Origin: Ectorhizobium quercum
GTDB taxonomy: Bacteria; Pseudomonadota; Alphaproteobacteria; Rhizobiales; Rhizobiaceae
DNA: 64,000 nucleotides
Reading direction: 5' to 3'
NCBI RefSeq assembly: GCF_026552795.1
Contig: NZ_JANFPI010000003.1
Coordinates: 62,001 to 126,000, forward strand
The translations under genes were made by a program, and so were the position numbers. Below, piece after piece: positions 10,373 to 18,925 of the stretch. The notes under the pieces are model-generated. The model saw nothing but the letters and a program-made list of their open reading frames with translations, was not told the origin of the DNA and did not search any database. Each line of letters starts with the position of its first letter. The first letter of the stretch is position 1.

Positions 10373-10402
10373 TATGTATATACATAATAGCAAAGCTGAC
10401 AA
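10373..10402 (-). promoter_or_regulatory. hutI promoter with a perfect HutC-type operator, shared with hutF
   Basis: A 14-base perfect palindrome TATGTATATACATA lies at 10373-10386, containing TGTATATACA, the core recognised by HutC in pseudomonads. On the minus strand TTGTCA (10397-10402) and TATACA (10375-10380), 16 bases apart, can serve as the hutI promoter, so the operator overlaps its -10 region. The hutF gene starts 40 bases away in the other direction, and one site could control both. HutC binding here is inferred from the motif. Confidence 0.75.
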
Positions 10403-10425
10403 GTCCAAAAATGCGGGGAACGACG

Positions 10426-11772
10426 ATGAAGACGACGCTTTACGCCAAGACGGCGCTCACCTCCGGGGGATGGCTGGCGGATGTGCTTCTGACCCTTGAG
10501 GGCGGGCGGATCGTAAGCATCCGCGCCGGTGTCGACGGCAGCCTTGCCGACGAGCGTCACGACGTCCTTCTTCCGGCCATGCCGAACCTGCACAGCCATG
10601 CCTTCCAGCGGGCGATGGCGGGGCTGACCGAGGTTCGCGGCGCGGGCGACGATTCATTTTGGAGCTGGCGCACGCTGATGTACCGCTTCGCACTGTCCAT
10701 GACGCCCGATCAGGTCGAGGCCGTGGCGGCGCAGCTTTACATGGAAATGCTGGAGGCCGGTTTCGGCCGTGTCGGCGAGTTTCACTACCTGCATCACGAC
10801 AAGGACGGCAAAGCCTACGCCAACATAGCCGAAATGGCGGAGCGGATCGCGGCGGCGGCCTCCGACACCGGCATCGGCCTGACGCTGCTGCCGGTTTTCT
10901 ACGCCCATTCCGGTTTCGGCGCCGCCGCACCGGGCGAAGGCCAGCGCCGCTTCATCAATTCCACCGAAAGTTTCGGCCGGCTGATGGAAGGAGCCGCAAA
11001 AGCCATCGCCCCGCTGCCGCAAGGCCGGCTCGGCATCGCACCCCATTCGCTACGCGCCGCGACCATCGAGGAGATTACCGAAATCCTGCCGCTGGCAAAG
11101 GACGGCCCGGTTCACATCCACGTCGCCGAGCAGGTGAAGGAGGTGCAGGATTGCCTCGCCTTTTCCGGCGCCCGTCCCGTCGAATATCTCCAGGCGAACG
11201 CGCCGGTGAATGAGCGCTGGTGCCTGATCCATGCCACGCATATGACGGAGAGCGAAACCGTGGCAATGGCCAAAAGCGGCGCGGTGGCCGGTCTCTGCCC
11301 GGTCACGGAGGCCAATCTGGGCGACGGCATCTTTCCTGCCGCGGCATTTCTGAAGGCGGGCGGCGCTTTCGGCGTCGGCTCGGATTCGAACGTTCTGATC
11401 GGCCTTGGCGACGAACTGCGCCAGCTGGAATATTCACAGCGGCTGGAACAGCGCGCGCGCAACGTCATCGCCCCCGCCAACGCCTCCACGGGCCGGGCGC
11501 TGTTCGACGGCGCGCTGGCCGGTGGCAACCGGGCCCTGTCATCCGACGCGGGCCTCCGTGAAGGTGCCGCGGCCGATCTCGTCTCGCTCGATCTCTCCTC
11601 GCATCCCTGGCTCGCGGGCGATGCGATCCTCGACCACCTGATCTTCGCCGGCACGCCGAAGCCGGATTGCGTCTGGACGAACGGCATCCGGCAGGTCAGT
11701 GCCGGCCATCACCGCAACCGCGACCGGATCGAGGCGCGGTTCAGGGAAACGATGCGGGCGCTTCTGGCCTGA
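10426..11772 (+). CDS. hutF: Formimidoylglutamate deiminase
   Basis: A 448-residue amidohydrolase that releases ammonia from N-formimino-L-glutamate to give N-formyl-L-glutamate, the substrate of HutG. Motifs seen are [15 protein letters not shown] (metal HxH), [22 protein letters not shown] and [20 protein letters not shown]. The start at 10426 follows GGGGAACGACG; an ATG at 10411 is in frame but poorly spaced. It is transcribed divergently from hutI across an 80-base region that contains the HutC-type palindrome. With hutHUIG it completes conversion of histidine to glutamate. Confidence 0.96.
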   Translation: MKTTLYAKTALTSGGWLADVLLTLEGGRIVSIRAGVDGSLADERHDVLLPAMPNLHSHAFQRAMAGLTEVRGAGDDSFWSWRTLMYRFALSMTPDQVEAVAAQLYMEMLEAGFGRVGEFHYLHHDKDGKAYANIAEMAERIAAAASDTGIGLTLLPVFYAHSGFGAAAPGEGQRRFINSTESFGRLMEGAAKAIAPLPQGRLGIAPHSLRAATIEEITEILPLAKDGPVHIHVAEQVKEVQDCLAFSGARPVEYLQANAPVNERWCLIHATHMTESETVAMAKSGAVAGLCPVTEANLGDGIFPAAAFLKAGGAFGVGSDSNVLIGLGDELRQLEYSQRLEQRARNVIAPANASTGRALFDGALAGGNRALSSDAGLREGAAADLVSLDLSSHPWLAGDAILDHLIFAGTPKPDCVWTNGIRQVSAGHHRNRDRIEARFRETMRALLA

Positions 11773-11864
11773 CGGGCCGCGCCTCCGCGCCCAAAGAGAG
11801 CAATTGCGTTCTTGACAGGCGGCAAATCCTGACGAGATTACCGGAAGCAATCTGGAGATCCGAC

Positions 11865-12737
11865 ATGACAGAGACGCCCGAATACACGCCCCCGAAGGTC
11901 TGGACGTGGAACAAGCAGAGCGGCGGCCGGTTCGCGGCCATCAACCGGCCGATTGCCGGGCCGACCCACGAGAAAGAACTGCCGGTCGGCAAGCATCCCT
12001 TGCAGCTCTATTCGCTGGCGACGCCCAACGGCCAGAAGGTGACGATCCTGCTCGAGGAGTTGCTGGCACTCGGGCACGAAGGCGCGGAATACGATGCCTG
12101 GCTGATCAGGATCGGCGATGGCGACCAGTTCGGCAGCGGTTTCGTCGAGGTCAATCCCAATTCGAAGATTCCGGCCCTTCTCGACCGCTCCGGCCCGGAG
12201 CCGATCCGCGTGTTCGAGTCCGGTTCCATCCTGCTCTATCTCGCCGAGAAGTTCGCAGCCTTCCTGCCGACCGGCCTGAAGGAACGCACGGAGTGCCTGT
12301 CCTGGCTGTTCTGGCAGATGGGAAGCGCCCCCTATCTCGGCGGCGGCTTCGGCCATTTCTACGCCTATGCTCCGGTGAAGATCGAATATGCCATCGACCG
12401 CTTCGCAATGGAAGTGAAGCGCCAGCTCGACGTGCTCGACCGCCGGCTGGCCGAAACCGAGTATCTGGCCGGCAACGACTACACGATCGCCGATATCGCC
12501 GTCTTTCCGTGGTATGGCGGGCTGGTGAAGGGCTGGCAGTATGAGGCGGGGCAGTTCCTTTCCGTCGAGGATTATACAAACGTGCGGCGCTGGGCCGATA
12601 CGATCCTGGCCCGTCCCGCCGTGGTGCGCGGACGCATGGTGAACCGCCTTTCCGGCGACCCGTCGGAGCAGCTTCACGAGCGCCATGATGCGAGCGACTT
12701 CGAGACGAAGACGCAGGACAAGCTCGCCGGGGGCTGA
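11865..12737 (+). CDS. yghU: Glutathione S-transferase family disulfide-bond oxidoreductase, YghU type
   Basis: A 290-residue protein. After an N-terminal extension characteristic of YghU/Nu-class GSTs (WTWNKQSGGRFAAINRPIAG), a thioredoxin-like domain holds TPNGQKVTILLEE and NPNSKIPALLD (about residues 50-110), then FESGSILLYLAEK and an all-helical C-terminal domain with YLAGNDYTIADIAVFPW. E. coli YghU binds two glutathione molecules and has disulfide reductase activity. The start at 11865 follows TGGAGATCCGAC. It is 92 bases downstream of hutF on the same strand, and I see no functional link to histidine use. The end of the gene converges on the LysR gene with 7 bases between. Confidence 0.88.
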   Translation: MTETPEYTPPKVWTWNKQSGGRFAAINRPIAGPTHEKELPVGKHPLQLYSLATPNGQKVTILLEELLALGHEGAEYDAWLIRIGDGDQFGSGFVEVNPNSKIPALLDRSGPEPIRVFESGSILLYLAEKFAAFLPTGLKERTECLSWLFWQMGSAPYLGGGFGHFYAYAPVKIEYAIDRFAMEVKRQLDVLDRRLAETEYLAGNDYTIADIAVFPWYGGLVKGWQYEAGQFLSVEDYTNVRRWADTILARPAVVRGRMVNRLSGDPSEQLHERHDASDFETKTQDKLAGG

Positions 12738-12744
12738 GCCGCGG

Positions 12745-13665
12745 CTACCCCTGCCCGGCGGGCGCGCCGTGGAGTAGCGCCACGAACCGCTCCGCCACAT
12801 GCGACAGGGCCCGGCGGGCGGGCAGAAGCAGATAGAGATGCCGGTTCAGGCTGAGGTCGGCAATCTCCAGGAAGCTCAGTTGCGGATCGTTGAAAAGCAG
12901 AACGGCGTTGCGCGGCAGCAGGCCGACGCCGATGCCGGCACGGATGAGGCAGAGCTGCCCGACGGTCGAATGGGCCCGCAAGGTGCCGTTGCGCATCGCA
13001 TCGGGCAAGGCGCTGCAACCGGCGAGAAGCCGCGCCGTGCCGGTATTGCCGTCGAGGTGGACGAGGTGCGACGGATCGATGTCCGCAAGCCGGACCGGCC
13101 GCCCGAGCCTCGCCAGCGGATGGTCGGCGCGGCATGCCAGCCCGAACGGATCGCTGCCGATCTCCGTCTGGCTGATATCGGGCGAAGTGCCAGCCCGGCC
13201 CGCAATGGCGATATCGAGCCGCCCTTCCGAAACCAGCGCCGCCAGCCGTTCGGCGATATCGTCGTGCAAGGTGATCGCTACGCCCGGATAGGACTGCCTG
13301 AACGCGGCGAGCGCCGGCGCGAGACGCCCGGAAATCGCAGAGGGAGACGCGCCGATGTTCAGCGCGCCGCGCGCCAGATCGCCATTTTCCCGCAATCTCC
13401 CGAACGCCCGGTCGAGCCCTTCGACCAGAGGCCGCGTCTCATCCAGGAATTCGAGGCCCAGCGGCGTGGGGCGCGGCGGCCTGAGACGCCTGTCGAACAG
13501 CGTCACGCCGGCGATCTCCTCGAGTTGCCGGATCGTTTCCGTCAGCGCGGAAGGAACCACGCCCAGCCGCTCGGCGGCGCGCGAAAACGACCCCTCCCGC
13601 CAGACGGCATGGGCGGCCCTGAGATGGCGCAGGTTCAGATTCGTATTTTCCGAATTTAATTTCAT
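12745..13665 (-). CDS. LysR-family transcriptional regulator
   Basis: A 306-residue regulator. The N-terminal winged helix-turn-helix (about residues 12-70) reads LRHLRAAHAVWREGSFSRAAERLGVVPSALTETIRQLEE, and the rest is a type 2 periplasmic-binding fold for the co-inducer. It is divergent from the YdiJ-like dehydrogenase across 74 bases of AT-rich DNA (13666-13739). The usual LysR arrangement is control of the divergent gene, so a hydroxy-acid co-inducer is plausible but unproven. The start at 13665 overlaps no other gene and has a weak AGAAAG site. Confidence 0.9.
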   Translation of the reverse strand: MKLNSENTNLNLRHLRAAHAVWREGSFSRAAERLGVVPSALTETIRQLEEIAGVTLFDRRLRPPRPTPLGLEFLDETRPLVEGLDRAFGRLRENGDLARGALNIGASPSAISGRLAPALAAFRQSYPGVAITLHDDIAERLAALVSEGRLDIAIAGRAGTSPDISQTEIGSDPFGLACRADHPLARLGRPVRLADIDPSHLVHLDGNTGTARLLAGCSALPDAMRNGTLRAHSTVGQLCLIRAGIGVGLLPRNAVLLFNDPQLSFLEIADLSLNRHLYLLLPARRALSHVAERFVALLHGAPAGQG

Positions 13666-13739
13666 ATCTTTCTAATTCTACGAATTTGAAAAACGTGGTT
13701 CAAGCAGAAAAGCAATCACGCCGCAGAGGACATCCGTTC

Positions 13740-16580
13740 ATGCAGATCAAAGCCCCGGAAGCCATCCATCGCCTTGCCGATGCCCTCGCCGCGGAAGGTT
13801 TTGGCGGCGAGATCGAGACGAACAGCGCGTTGCGCGCCGCCATGTCGACCGACAATTCGGTCTACCAGATTTTCCCGGACCTGATCGTTTCACCGCGCGG
13901 CGCCGCCGATCTGGTGACGCTTCTCGCCGTGCTGGAACGGCCCGAATTCGACGGCATAGGCCTGACGGCGCGCGGCGGCGGCACCGGCACCAACGGCCAG
14001 AGCCTCAATCGCGGTGTCATCGTCGACATGCGCCGGCACATGAACCGGCTGATCGCCGTCGACGTCGCCGGGCAATGGGCTGAGGTAGAGCCGGGCATCG
14101 TCCTCGACGATCTCAACGAGCAGCTTCGCCCGCACGGGCTTTTCTTCGCCCCGGAAACCTCGACCTCCACGCGCTGCACGGTCGGCGGCATGGTCTCGAC
14201 CGACGCGTCGGGGAAGGGGTCGCGCGTCTACGGCAAGACGTCCGACAACATCGCGGGCATGGAGATCGCCCGGCCCGAAGGCCTGCTTGCCAGTTTCGAA
14301 CCCGCGCCCGCCTGGGCCGCGCCCATGCTGGAGGCCGCCGAAGCGTCGGCGCGGGCCGGGCGCGACGCCTTCATCGCCAATACGCCGAGGCTCAACCGCC
14401 GCTTCACCGGCTATGATCTGGAGCGCGCCTGTCGCGAGAACGGCGACTTCGAATGGTGGCGTCTCTTCCTCGGGGCCGAGGGCACGCTCGGCCTGATGAG
14501 CCGCATCCGCGTGAAGCTGCGTCGCATCGAGGCCGAAAAGCGGCTGATCGTCGCCGGCTTTTCCTCCTTCCGCGAGGCGCTCGCATCCGCCACCCCGCTT
14601 CTGGCCGACGGACCCACCGCCATCGAGGTAATGGACGAATGGGTGCAGAAGATCGCCGGAGAGGCCGGCATCCTCTCGCGCCTGCCGCCGGCCCTGCGTC
14701 CGGAAGGCGGCGCCCGTGTGGCCTATGTGTTCATCGAGTTCAACGGCGACGACGCAGCGCTTCTGGAACGCCGGCTCGCCGCCTGCCGCGACCGGCTGGC
14801 CACGCTTCCCGGCATCGGTGCGATCCATGTGGCGCAGGACCTTGCGGAAATCCGCGAGCTCTGGGCGATCCGCTCGGCCGGCGTCGGCCTGCTCGGCAAG
14901 GTGGACGGCCGGGCCCGGCCGGTCGCCTTCGTCGAGGATTGCGTGGTGCCGCCGGAAAACCTCCCGGCCTTTCTCGACGAATTCCTCGCGGTGCTGACGG
15001 CGCACGGGCTCGGCTTCGGCATCTACGGCCATGTGGATGTCGGCTGCCTGCATATCCGTCCGGCGCTCGACATCGATGCCGAGGCCGACCGGGCCAAGCT
15101 GGTCTCCGTATCCGATGCCGTCTACGGGCTGACGCGCAAGTATGGCGGCATCTTCTGGGGCGAGCACGGCAAGGGCGTGCGCGGCGCCTATCTGGCCGAC
15201 TGGATCGGCCCGGACGCCTATCGCGCGCTTCAGGGCGTCAAGGCCGCCTTCGATCCCCGCGGCCGCTTCAACCCCGGCAAGCTGGTCAGCCCGCGCGACG
15301 ACATCATGGGCATCGCCACCACGAATTTCCGGCCGTTCAATGGCGCTGCCGGCGATGCGCTGGAAAAGGCCTTTCGCTGCAACGGCAATGCGCAATGTCT
15401 GAGCTATGCGGCGGCCACGCCGATGTGCCCCTCCTTCAAGGCTTCGGCCGACGTGCGCCATTCGCCGAAAGGCCGCGCCGATGCGCTTCGCGCTTGGAAG
15501 GCCGAACGCGACGGGGGCACGGCGGGCGTGGACGAGGCCGACCTGCTCGGCACGCTCGACACCTGCCTCGGCTGCAAGGCCTGTGCCTCGACCTGTCCCG
15601 TGCAGGTGGACATTCCGCAGATGCGGACTGCCTTCTACGCCGATTACTATGCCCGCAACGCCCGTCCCTTCGCCGACCGCATCACGCTTCTGGCCGAGCG
15701 GTTGAGCCCGCTTCAGGTGATGCTCGCGCCGCTTGCCCGCCCGGTCTGGCCGCTGCTGCGCGCCCTGTCGCAATGGCTGATGGACGCGGTGGACCTGCCG
15801 GATGCGATCGCCCAGCCCCTGCCGGCCTCCGCCCGCATCGCCGCAGCCGACCTTGGCCGCGCACCCCTTCCGGACAATGCCGTGCTGGTCTGGCAGGACT
15901 GGTTCACCGCCCTGTTCGACGAGGCCGTGCAGCGCGACGCCCTGTCCGGCCTGACCGCGCTTGGCTACAGGCCGCTGTTCGTCGAGATGCTGCCCGCCGG
16001 AAAGGCAGCGCTGAACTTCGGCGACCTTGCCGGTTTCAGGCGACTGGCCACCCCGCTGGCCGACGCGCTGAAGCGCGGGGCGGCCACCGGCGCGCCGATG
16101 ATCGGTCTCGACCCCGCCTTCGTCATGATGCTGCGGCAGGATTACCCGAAGGCCGGCCAGCCGGTGCCGGAGGTTCTGCTGCCGCAGGAATTCCTCGTCC
16201 GCGACCTGAAGAACGGCCGGACATGGCCCAAGGCCGGGAACGGCGTATCCGCACGGCTTCTCAGCCATTGCACCGAAGCGACGGCGCAGCCGAAGGCGGG
16301 TGCGATGTGGGCGGAGGTCTTCGCCGCGCTCGGCGTCACGCTTTCGACGCCGGCAACGGGATGTTGCGGAATGGCCGGTCTCTTCGGCCACCAGAAGCGG
16401 CACCAGACGGTGTCGCTCCGGCTGTTCGACCTGTCGTGGAAAAAGCATGCGGACGCAGGCGCGGAACCGCTCCTCGCCACCGGTTTTTCCTGCCGCTGCC
16501 AGACGGAACGCCTTGCGGACCGGGAGGCCCGCCATCCGCTCGGCCTGATCGGCAGCCTGCTGACAATCACGGAAAAATGA
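13740..16580 (+). CDS. FAD-linked oxidase and Fe-S dehydrogenase, YdiJ/D-2-hydroxyacid dehydrogenase type
   Basis: A 946-residue fusion. An FAD_binding_4 (PCMH) domain lies at about 25-260 with TARGGGTGTNGQSLN. An FAD-oxidase C domain follows to about 525, ending AFDPRGRFNPGKL. A 4Fe-4S region has one cluster motif near 550-580 and CLGCKACASTCPVQVD near 610-625. A C-terminal region ends in a cysteine-rich CCG-type motif (ATGCCGMAGLFG). The order matches E. coli YdiJ and related D-2-hydroxyglutarate or D-lactate dehydrogenases that pass electrons to the respiratory chain. The substrate is not decided by sequence. The ATG at 13740 follows GCAGAGGAC; a TTG at 13686 is an unlikely alternative. 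Confidence 0.88.
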   Translation: MQIKAPEAIHRLADALAAEGFGGEIETNSALRAAMSTDNSVYQIFPDLIVSPRGAADLVTLLAVLERPEFDGIGLTARGGGTGTNGQSLNRGVIVDMRRHMNRLIAVDVAGQWAEVEPGIVLDDLNEQLRPHGLFFAPETSTSTRCTVGGMVSTDASGKGSRVYGKTSDNIAGMEIARPEGLLASFEPAPAWAAPMLEAAEASARAGRDAFIANTPRLNRRFTGYDLERACRENGDFEWWRLFLGAEGTLGLMSRIRVKLRRIEAEKRLIVAGFSSFREALASATPLLADGPTAIEVMDEWVQKIAGEAGILSRLPPALRPEGGARVAYVFIEFNGDDAALLERRLAACRDRLATLPGIGAIHVAQDLAEIRELWAIRSAGVGLLGKVDGRARPVAFVEDCVVPPENLPAFLDEFLAVLTAHGLGFGIYGHVDVGCLHIRPALDIDAEADRAKLVSVSDAVYGLTRKYGGIFWGEHGKGVRGAYLADWIGPDAYRALQGVKAAFDPRGRFNPGKLVSPRDDIMGIATTNFRPFNGAAGDALEKAFRCNGNAQCLSYAAATPMCPSFKASADVRHSPKGRADALRAWKAERDGGTAGVDEADLLGTLDTCLGCKACASTCPVQVDIPQMRTAFYADYYARNARPFADRITLLAERLSPLQVMLAPLARPVWPLLRALSQWLMDAVDLPDAIAQPLPASARIAAADLGRAPLPDNAVLVWQDWFTALFDEAVQRDALSGLTALGYRPLFVEMLPAGKAALNFGDLAGFRRLATPLADALKRGAATGAPMIGLDPAFVMMLRQDYPKAGQPVPEVLLPQEFLVRDLKNGRTWPKAGNGVSARLLSHCTEATAQPKAGAMWAEVFAALGVTLSTPATGCCGMAGLFGHQKRHQTVSLRLFDLSWKKHADAGAEPLLATGFSCRCQTERLADREARHPLGLIGSLLTITEK

Positions 16581-16894
16581 ACCGGATAAATTCCCCGGGG
16601 TTTTCTTCACGGTTGAAGCAATTGTGGCAGATGTCCGAAGCGGCTTTCCGCCCCCAATTGCGTGAAAACAAAAGCATAGAGCTTTTTCGCAATTCGCGGC
16701 AATGCGCCATTGCTCCGCCGTGCCGCGACCGGCCCGCGACATGGCGCGGCGGCGGCGGCCGGAGCGGTTTCGAAGGTTGACGATGCGAAAACCTGCCAAT
16801 AAGTATGGCGTCACACTCAGGTTTAGCCGTGGCCAGCGGGGTTTTCGCCCCGTCCAGACCCGGCGGATCGTCGTCAACAGGGACACCGTTCACC
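16581..16894 (+). promoter_or_regulatory. Intergenic region with the siderophore-operon promoter
   Basis: No gene is seen in these 314 bases. A good promoter candidate, TTGACG (16777-16782) and TAAGTA (16800-16805) with a 17-base spacer, faces the iron-transport genes. Downstream of it CGGGG-ttttcg-CCCCG (16837-16852) forms a small hairpin in the leader. I looked for iron-response sites (Irr TTTAGAA palindromes, RirA TGA-N9-TCA) and saw none that were convincing. The first 40 bases contain CCCCGGGGTTTT, which may end transcription of the dehydrogenase gene. Confidence 0.5.
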
Positions 16895-17884
16895 ATGTTC
16901 ACCACAGGAATGAAAGCCGCGCTCATCGGGTTTGCGGCAGCGCTCGTCACCTTGCCCGCGTTCGCCGCGGACATCACCGTCAGGCATGCCCAGGGTGAAA
17001 CGGCCGTTCCGGAAAATCCGGCCAAGATCGTCGTTTTCGATCTCGCCTCCCTCGACACGCTGACCGCGCTTGGCGTCTCGGGCATCGTCGGCGTTCCCTC
17101 CGGCAACAAGCCGGACTATCTCGCCGATTTCGCGGGCGGCAAGGTGCAGGAAGTCGGCACGCTGTTCGAACCCGATTTCGAGGCGGTCGCAGCCGCTGAA
17201 CCGGACCTGATCATCGTCGGTGGCCGCTCCTCGGCGAAATATGGCGACCTGTCCAAGATCGCCCCGACCATCGACATGTCGATCGACAATACCGACTTCC
17301 TGAAGAGCGCCGAGGGCAATGCCCGCACGCTGGCGACGCTGTTCGGCAAGCAGCACGAAGCCGATGCGCTGATCGAAAAGCTCAACACCACGACGGCCGA
17401 ACTCAAGGAAAAGGCGCCCTCCGCCGGCAAGACGCTTTTCCTCCTGACGACCGGCGGGCGCATGAGCGCCTTCGGCCCCGGATCGCGCTTCGGCCTGATC
17501 TTCACCGATTTCGGCTTCGAGCCGGTGGCTCTGCCCGCACGCGGGGAGGGGGAACGCCCGCAGGGCGGGCAGCGTCCCCAAGGAGGTCAGCAGGCCGCGG
17601 GTGGCGCCCGCCCGGCGAACCACGGCCAGCCGATGTCCTTCGAATTCATCCTCGAAACCAACCCGGACACGATCGTTGTCCTCGACCGCGATGCCGCCAT
17701 CGGCCAGCAGGCCGGCGAAGCCGCAGCCAAGCTTCTCGACAACGAGATCGTGCGCCAGACCGCGGCTTCGAAGAACGGCAAGATCGTCTATGTCGACAGC
17801 GTGCTCTGGTATATCGCTCCCGGCGGCCTGACGTCGATGCAGAAGACGGTCGACGAACTGACCGAAGCATTGAACGAGGGCTGA
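16895..17884 (+). CDS. Siderophore ABC transporter periplasmic binding protein, FatB/CeuE type
   Basis: A 329-residue exported protein with signal peptide MKAALIGFAAALVTLPAFAAD (starting from an internal Met at 16910, which is an alternative start). The mature protein has the cluster 8 siderophore-binding fold: PENPAKIVVFDLASLDTLTALGV, FEPDFEAVAAAEPDLIIVGGRSS and a C-terminal IAPGGLTSMQKTVDEL. It would deliver a catecholate-type ferric siderophore to the permeases encoded next. Oddly, a low-complexity Gly/Gln/Arg/Pro insertion (about residues 214-246, with two RPQGGQ repeats) interrupts the second lobe. A hairpin at 17915-17941 separates this gene from the permeases and may give it higher mRNA levels. 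Confidence 0.87.
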   Translation: MFTTGMKAALIGFAAALVTLPAFAADITVRHAQGETAVPENPAKIVVFDLASLDTLTALGVSGIVGVPSGNKPDYLADFAGGKVQEVGTLFEPDFEAVAAAEPDLIIVGGRSSAKYGDLSKIAPTIDMSIDNTDFLKSAEGNARTLATLFGKQHEADALIEKLNTTTAELKEKAPSAGKTLFLLTTGGRMSAFGPGSRFGLIFTDFGFEPVALPARGEGERPQGGQRPQGGQQAAGGARPANHGQPMSFEFILETNPDTIVVLDRDAAIGQQAGEAAAKLLDNEIVRQTAASKNGKIVYVDSVLWYIAPGGLTSMQKTVDELTEALNEG

Positions 17885-17914
17885 TCGCGAAACGCATCGA
17901 TTTTCCGGCCTGTT

Positions 17915-17941
17915 GCAGCCGCGCGAGACCCGCGTGGCTGC
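17915..17941 (+). other. Intercistronic hairpin between binding-protein and permease genes
   Basis: GCAGCCGCG and CGCGTGGCTGC can pair, with one bulged base, to form a GC-rich stem in the 66-base gap. There is no U-tract, so it is more likely an mRNA-stabilising or processing hairpin than a terminator. Such hairpins often keep binding-protein transcripts more abundant than permease transcripts. Confidence 0.45.
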
Positions 17942-17950
17942 ATTGCCGTT

Positions 17951-18925
17951 ATGGAGACCCCAGAACCCGTGCGCCTCCTGCTGTTCATCGTCGTCGTCCT
18001 TCTGCCGCTGGCCGTCGCCAGCCTGTTTACCGGCGTCAGCAGCGTTTCGCTGTCGACGCTGCTGAACGGCGACGCCCGGGCGGCGATGATACTGGTGGAA
18101 AGCCGGGTGCCGCGCACCGTCGCGCTGATCTTCGCGGGTTCCGGCATGGCTGTCGCCGGAACGATCATGCAGATGCTCGCCCGCAACCGCTTCGTCGAGC
18201 CCTCGACCGCCGGCACGGTGGAATCGGCGGGCCTCGGCATCCTGACCGTCCTTCTCCTCGCTCCCGGCCTGCCGGTCTTTCTGAAAATGCTGGTCGCGGC
18301 CGCCTTCGCGCTGGCCGGCACGCTGCTGTTTCTCGCCATCCTCCGCCGCATTCCCCTGCGGTCGGTCCTCATGGTGCCGTTGATCGGCATCATGCTCGGC
18401 GGGGTCATTTCCGCCATCACGACCTTCTTCGCCTATCGCTACAACATGCAGCAATCGCTCGGCGCATGGATGACCGGGGACTTCTCCGCCGTGCTGCGCG
18501 GCCGCTACGAACTTCTCTGGTTCTCCTTCGCCATGACGGTGATGGCCTACATCGCCGCCGACCGCTTCACCGTCGCCGGTCTCGGCGAGGATTTCTCCAC
18601 CAATCTCGGCCTGAACTACACGCGGGTCATGGCGCTCGGCCTCGGCATCGTCTCGATGGTCACGGCCTCCGTCGTCGTCAGCGCGGGCATGGTGCCCTTC
18701 CTCGGCCTGATCGTGCCCAATGTGGTCAGCATGATCATGGGCGACGCCCTGCGACGCACGCTGCCGTGGATCGCGCTTTCCGGCGCGGCCCTCGTGCTGG
18801 CCTGCGATATCGTCGGCCGCACGGTCAACGCGCCCTACGAGATTCCGGTGGGCACCGTGCTTGGCGTCATCGGCAGCGGCTTCTTCCTCTATCTGCTGTT
18901 GAGGAAACAATCCCGTGCGGCATGA
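17951..18925 (+). CDS. Siderophore ABC transporter permease, FatD/CeuB type
   Basis: A 324-residue, very hydrophobic protein of the FecCD family with about eight or more membrane spans. Family sequences seen are LVESRVPRTVALIFAGSGMAVAGTIMQMLARNRFVEPSTAGT (split by the usual glycine-rich turn) and VVSAGMVPFLGLIVPNVV near the C-terminus. The GTG at 17969 is preceded by GGAGA and could be the true start; the ATG at 17951 has no clear ribosome site. It overlaps the second permease gene by 11 bases, as in other FatCD pairs, and would form the heterodimeric channel with it. Confidence 0.9.
   Translation: METPEPVRLLLFIVVVLLPLAVASLFTGVSSVSLSTLLNGDARAAMILVESRVPRTVALIFAGSGMAVAGTIMQMLARNRFVEPSTAGTVESAGLGILTVLLLAPGLPVFLKMLVAAAFALAGTLLFLAILRRIPLRSVLMVPLIGIMLGGVISAITTFFAYRYNMQQSLGAWMTGDFSAVLRGRYELLWFSFAMTVMAYIAADRFTVAGLGEDFSTNLGLNYTRVMALGLGIVSMVTASVVVSAGMVPFLGLIVPNVVSMIMGDALRRTLPWIALSGAALVLACDIVGRTVNAPYEIPVGTVLGVIGSGFFLYLLLRKQSRAA

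Noticed and set aside
13890..16886. 998-codon minus-strand open frame across the YdiJ-like gene
   Set aside because: It mirrors the codon pattern of the real gene and shows no recognisable motif.
16581..16894. Possible Irr or RirA iron-response site before the siderophore operon
   Set aside because: No TTTAGAA-type palindrome or TGA-N9-TCA pair of good quality was visible; only a promoter could be supported.
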